A program made the translations under genes and the position numbers. Shown in pieces: positions 62,012-64,000 of a DNA stretch of 64,000 bases. The first letter of the stretch is position 1; each line of letters starts with the position of its first letter. Origin of the DNA: Streptomyces viridochromogenes (GTDB taxonomy: Bacteria; Actinomycetota; Actinomycetes; Streptomycetales; Streptomycetaceae). The stretch is taken from contig NZ_LGUR01000207.1 in assembly GCF_001270495.1 (NCBI RefSeq), positions 1-64,000 on the forward strand, written 5' to 3'. Under the pieces are notes generated by a model. It was given only the letters and a program-made list of their open reading frames with translations. It searched no databases and had not been told where the DNA came from.

Positions 62012-62838
62012 CCGACGCCGACATCCGCAAGGCAGCGGACACCCTCTTCGACGCCGAGCAGTCCGGCACCCCCTGTCCCCCCGTACGCGGCCTGCTCACC
62101 GAGGGCGACGTGGCGTCGGCGTACGCCGTCCAACGGCTCAACATCGAGCGGCGGCTGCGGGACGGCCACCGTGTCGTGGGCCGCAAGATCGGTCTCACGT
62201 CATCCGCCGTCCAGGCCCAACTCGGTGTCGACCAACCCGACTTCGGAGCCCTGTTGGCGGACATGGCGGTGCCGGACGGCGGTACGGTCCCGGCGGGACG
62301 CCTGCTCCAGCCGAAGGTGGAGGCGGAGGTCGCGCTGGTCCTCGGCCGCGACCTGCCGTATCCGCAGACCACGGTCGCCGAGGTGATCCAGGCCGTCGAC
62401 TTCGCGCTGCCCGCCCTGGAGATCGTCGACAGCCGGATCGCTGGCTGGGACATCAGCCTGGTGGACACCGTCGCCGACAACGCATCCTCGGGCCTGTTCG
62501 TCCTCGGCACCGCGCCGGTCCCGCTGACCTCGGTGGACCTGCGCACCGTCCGGATGACCCTGCTCAGGGACGGCGAGCCGGTCTCCGAGGGCACCGGCCG
62601 GGACTGCCTCGACGGTCCGCTCAACGCGGCCGTCTGGCTGGCGTCGACCCTGGCCGCCATGGGCGACCCGCTGCGCGAGGGCGACATCGTCCTGACCGGA
62701 GCACTGGGCCCCATGGCCGTGGCGGCACCCGGCAGTCCCTTCGAGGCCCGCATCTCAGGTCTGGGCGGCGTCCGGGTCGGTTTCGCACCGGCTGCCTCAC
62801 CGGGCGACGTACCGGCCGACAAGGAGAACGAACGATGA
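62008..62838 (+). CDS. 2-hydroxypenta-2,4-dienoate hydratase
   Basis: A 276-residue hydratase of the fumarylacetoacetate-hydrolase fold (MhpD/BphH type). Conserved [30 protein letters not shown] with metal-binding Glu residues, and [15 protein letters not shown]. It adds water to the dienoate released by the hydrolase, giving 4-hydroxy-2-oxovalerate. The best RBS serves the 11-codon leader ORF, which ends in its start. The stop overlaps the next gene by ATGA. Confidence 0.9.
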   Translation: MTDADIRKAADTLFDAEQSGTPCPPVRGLLTEGDVASAYAVQRLNIERRLRDGHRVVGRKIGLTSSAVQAQLGVDQPDFGALLADMAVPDGGTVPAGRLLQPKVEAEVALVLGRDLPYPQTTVAEVIQAVDFALPALEIVDSRIAGWDISLVDTVADNASSGLFVLGTAPVPLTSVDLRTVRMTLLRDGEPVSEGTGRDCLDGPLNAAVWLASTLAAMGDPLREGDIVLTGALGPMAVAAPGSPFEARISGLGGVRVGFAPAASPGDVPADKENER

Positions 62839-63800
62839 GCACCACACCCCCGGCCGCCCGCACCAAGGTCGCCGTCATCGGCTCCGGCAACATCGGCACC
62901 GACCTGATGATCAAGCTCCTCCGGCTGTCGGAGGAACTGGAGATCGCCGCGATGGCCGGCATCGACCCCGACTCGGACGGCCTGGCCCGCGCCCGTCGTC
63001 TGAAGGTCGTCACCACGCACGAGGGCATCGACGGCCTGGTGGCGATGGACGAGTTCGCCGACGTCCGCATCGTCTTCGACGCGACCTCCGCCGGAGCCCA
63101 CCGCCGCCATGACCAAGTCCTGCGCGCGCACGGCCGCAGGGTCGTCGACCTCACCCCGGCCGCGCTGGGCCCCTACGTCGTCCCGCCGGTCAACGCCGAC
63201 GCCCACCTCGACGCGCCCAACGTCAACATGGTGACGTGCGGGGGACAGGCGACCATCCCGGTCGTCGCCGCGGTCAACTCCGTCACCCCCGTGCACTACG
63301 GCGAGATCGTCGCCTCCATCGCCTCCCGCTCCGCCGGGCCCGGCACCCGTGCCAACATCGACGAGTTCACCGAGACCACCGCGTCCGCGATCGAGAAGGT
63401 GGGCGGCGCGGCCCGCGGCAAGGCGGTGATCGTCCTCAACCCCGCCGAGCCTCCGCTGATCATGCGGGACACCGTCCACTGCCTCGTCGGTGACTGCGAC
63501 GACGCGGCGGTGGCCGCCTCCGTCGAGGCGATGGTGGCGCGTGTGCGGACCTACGTGCCGGGCTACCGGCTCAAGCAGAAGGTGCAGTTCGACCGGGTCA
63601 CCGCCGACGACCCGCTGCGCCGCCTGCTCCCACCGGACACCGAAGGCGGCGCCGTGAAGGTGTCGGTCTTCCTGGAGGTGGAGGGCGCCGCACACTATCT
63701 GCCCGCCTACGCCGGAAACCTGGACATCATGACCTCGGCCGCGCTGCGCACCGCGGAACGCATGGCCGCCCACATCTCCCCCGAGGCGGTGACCGCGTGA
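62835..63800 (+). CDS. Acetaldehyde dehydrogenase (acylating)
   Basis: A 321-residue MhpF/BphJ-type enzyme. NAD loop [12 protein letters not shown] (about 12-23), catalytic Cys in [12 protein letters not shown], and a C-terminal dimer domain with [10 protein letters not shown]. It turns acetaldehyde, handed over by the aldolase through a channel, into acetyl-CoA. Both ends overlap neighbouring genes (ATGA, GTGA). Confidence 0.93.
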   Translation: MSTTPPAARTKVAVIGSGNIGTDLMIKLLRLSEELEIAAMAGIDPDSDGLARARRLKVVTTHEGIDGLVAMDEFADVRIVFDATSAGAHRRHDQVLRAHGRRVVDLTPAALGPYVVPPVNADAHLDAPNVNMVTCGGQATIPVVAAVNSVTPVHYGEIVASIASRSAGPGTRANIDEFTETTASAIEKVGGAARGKAVIVLNPAEPPLIMRDTVHCLVGDCDDAAVAASVEAMVARVRTYVPGYRLKQKVQFDRVTADDPLRRLLPPDTEGGAVKVSVFLEVEGAAHYLPAYAGNLDIMTSAALRTAERMAAHISPEAVTA

Positions 63801-64000
63801 CCCCCACCCTGTATGTGCAGGACGTGACCCTGCGGGACGGCATGCACGCCGTCCGGCACCGCTACACGGTCGAGCAGGCCCGCATCATCGCCGGCGCGCT
63901 GGACGCGGCCGGCGTGGCGGCGATCGAGATCGCACACGGTGACGGGCTCGCCGGCTCCAGCATCACCTACGGCGTCGGCGCCCACACCGACTGGGAGTGG
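63797..64000 (+). CDS. 4-hydroxy-2-oxovalerate aldolase (3' partial)
   Basis: The first 68 codons of an MhpE/BphI-type class II aldolase: [15 protein letters not shown] with the metal-binding RDGMH motif, then [21 protein letters not shown] overlaps the previous stop. The gene runs off the window. It splits 4-hydroxy-2-oxovalerate into pyruvate and acetaldehyde, completing the lower meta pathway. Confidence 0.92.
   Translation, partial: MTPTLYVQDVTLRDGMHAVRHRYTVEQARIIAGALDAAGVAAIEIAHGDGLAGSSITYGVGAHTDWEW

Noticed and set aside
55594..64000. Naming the aromatic operon as biphenyl, phenylpropionate or cumate specific
   Set aside because: Motifs fix the reaction types but not the ring substituent; no substrate-specific gene is present in the window.

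Overview
The window looks like a Streptomyces or close relative: very high GC with strong third-position GC bias, ATGA and GTGA gene overlaps, TAGnnT-type -10 boxes, a carbohydrate ABC importer without its own ATPase, and many IclR, TetR, WYL, LacI and SpoIIE-type proteins. The mixture of intact accessory operons and decayed gene pieces suggests a chromosomal arm or stacked genomic islands.

Layout. (1) 1-4.3 kb: the 3' part of an ACP-alpha-oxoamine synthase gene, then a degraded aminoacyl-ACP module on the minus strand (ligase tail, PLP decarboxylase, ACP, acyl-CoA dehydrogenase stub) and a glutamate decarboxylase relic. (2) 4.4-15.9 kb: an unusual divergent block. The minus strand has a HIT protein, MazG-like pyrophosphohydrolase, thymidylate-kinase-like protein, a possible ATP-grasp-like protein of unknown function and a DPPWY methyltransferase. 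The plus strand has a nucleotidyltransferase-like protein, a small coupled ORF, two ABC exporter half-transporters and a stand-alone condensation domain. This is the best candidate for an undescribed system. (3) 16.4-21.4 kb: a GAF/PAS/SpoIIE phosphatase followed by decayed genes (a second phosphatase, a desaturase, an APC permease, a Fn3-like piece). (4) 21.5-39.3 kb: a sugar-utilisation locus with LacI regulator, ABC importer, and one cytoplasmic plus one secreted enzyme from each of GH65 and GH3. A 23-bp direct repeat of a tRNA 3' end flanks it, as expected for an integrated island.

(5) 38.6-46.5 kb: a gene graveyard. It includes a molybdopterin oxidoreductase fused to a cold-shock protein tail and a PfpI remnant fused to an unrelated tail, with relics of IS701, GMC oxidoreductase, AraC, MoaF-like and carbonic anhydrase genes. 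Intact genes here are a formaldehyde dehydrogenase, an XRE regulator and a double-SnoaL protein. (6) 46.7-51.2 kb: MerR regulator with a divergent small gene, two esterase/hydrolase genes (one truncated) and a WYL regulator, with a duplicated operator-like segment. (7) 51.2-52.4 kb: an IS110 relic. (8) 52.5-64 kb: an IclR-TetR pair, an MFS exporter and a complete meta-cleavage operon for an aromatic compound. The operon encodes a ring-hydroxylating dioxygenase with reductase and ferredoxin, dihydrodiol dehydrogenase, extradiol dioxygenase, hydrolase, hydratase, acylating aldehyde dehydrogenase and aldolase (cut by the window edge). The likely products are pyruvate and acetyl-CoA plus a carboxylic acid from the side group.

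All assignments come from reading motifs and family resemblance by eye. No alignment or database search was run. Substrates of the sugar and aromatic pathways and the product of the 4.4-15.9 kb block are not determined.
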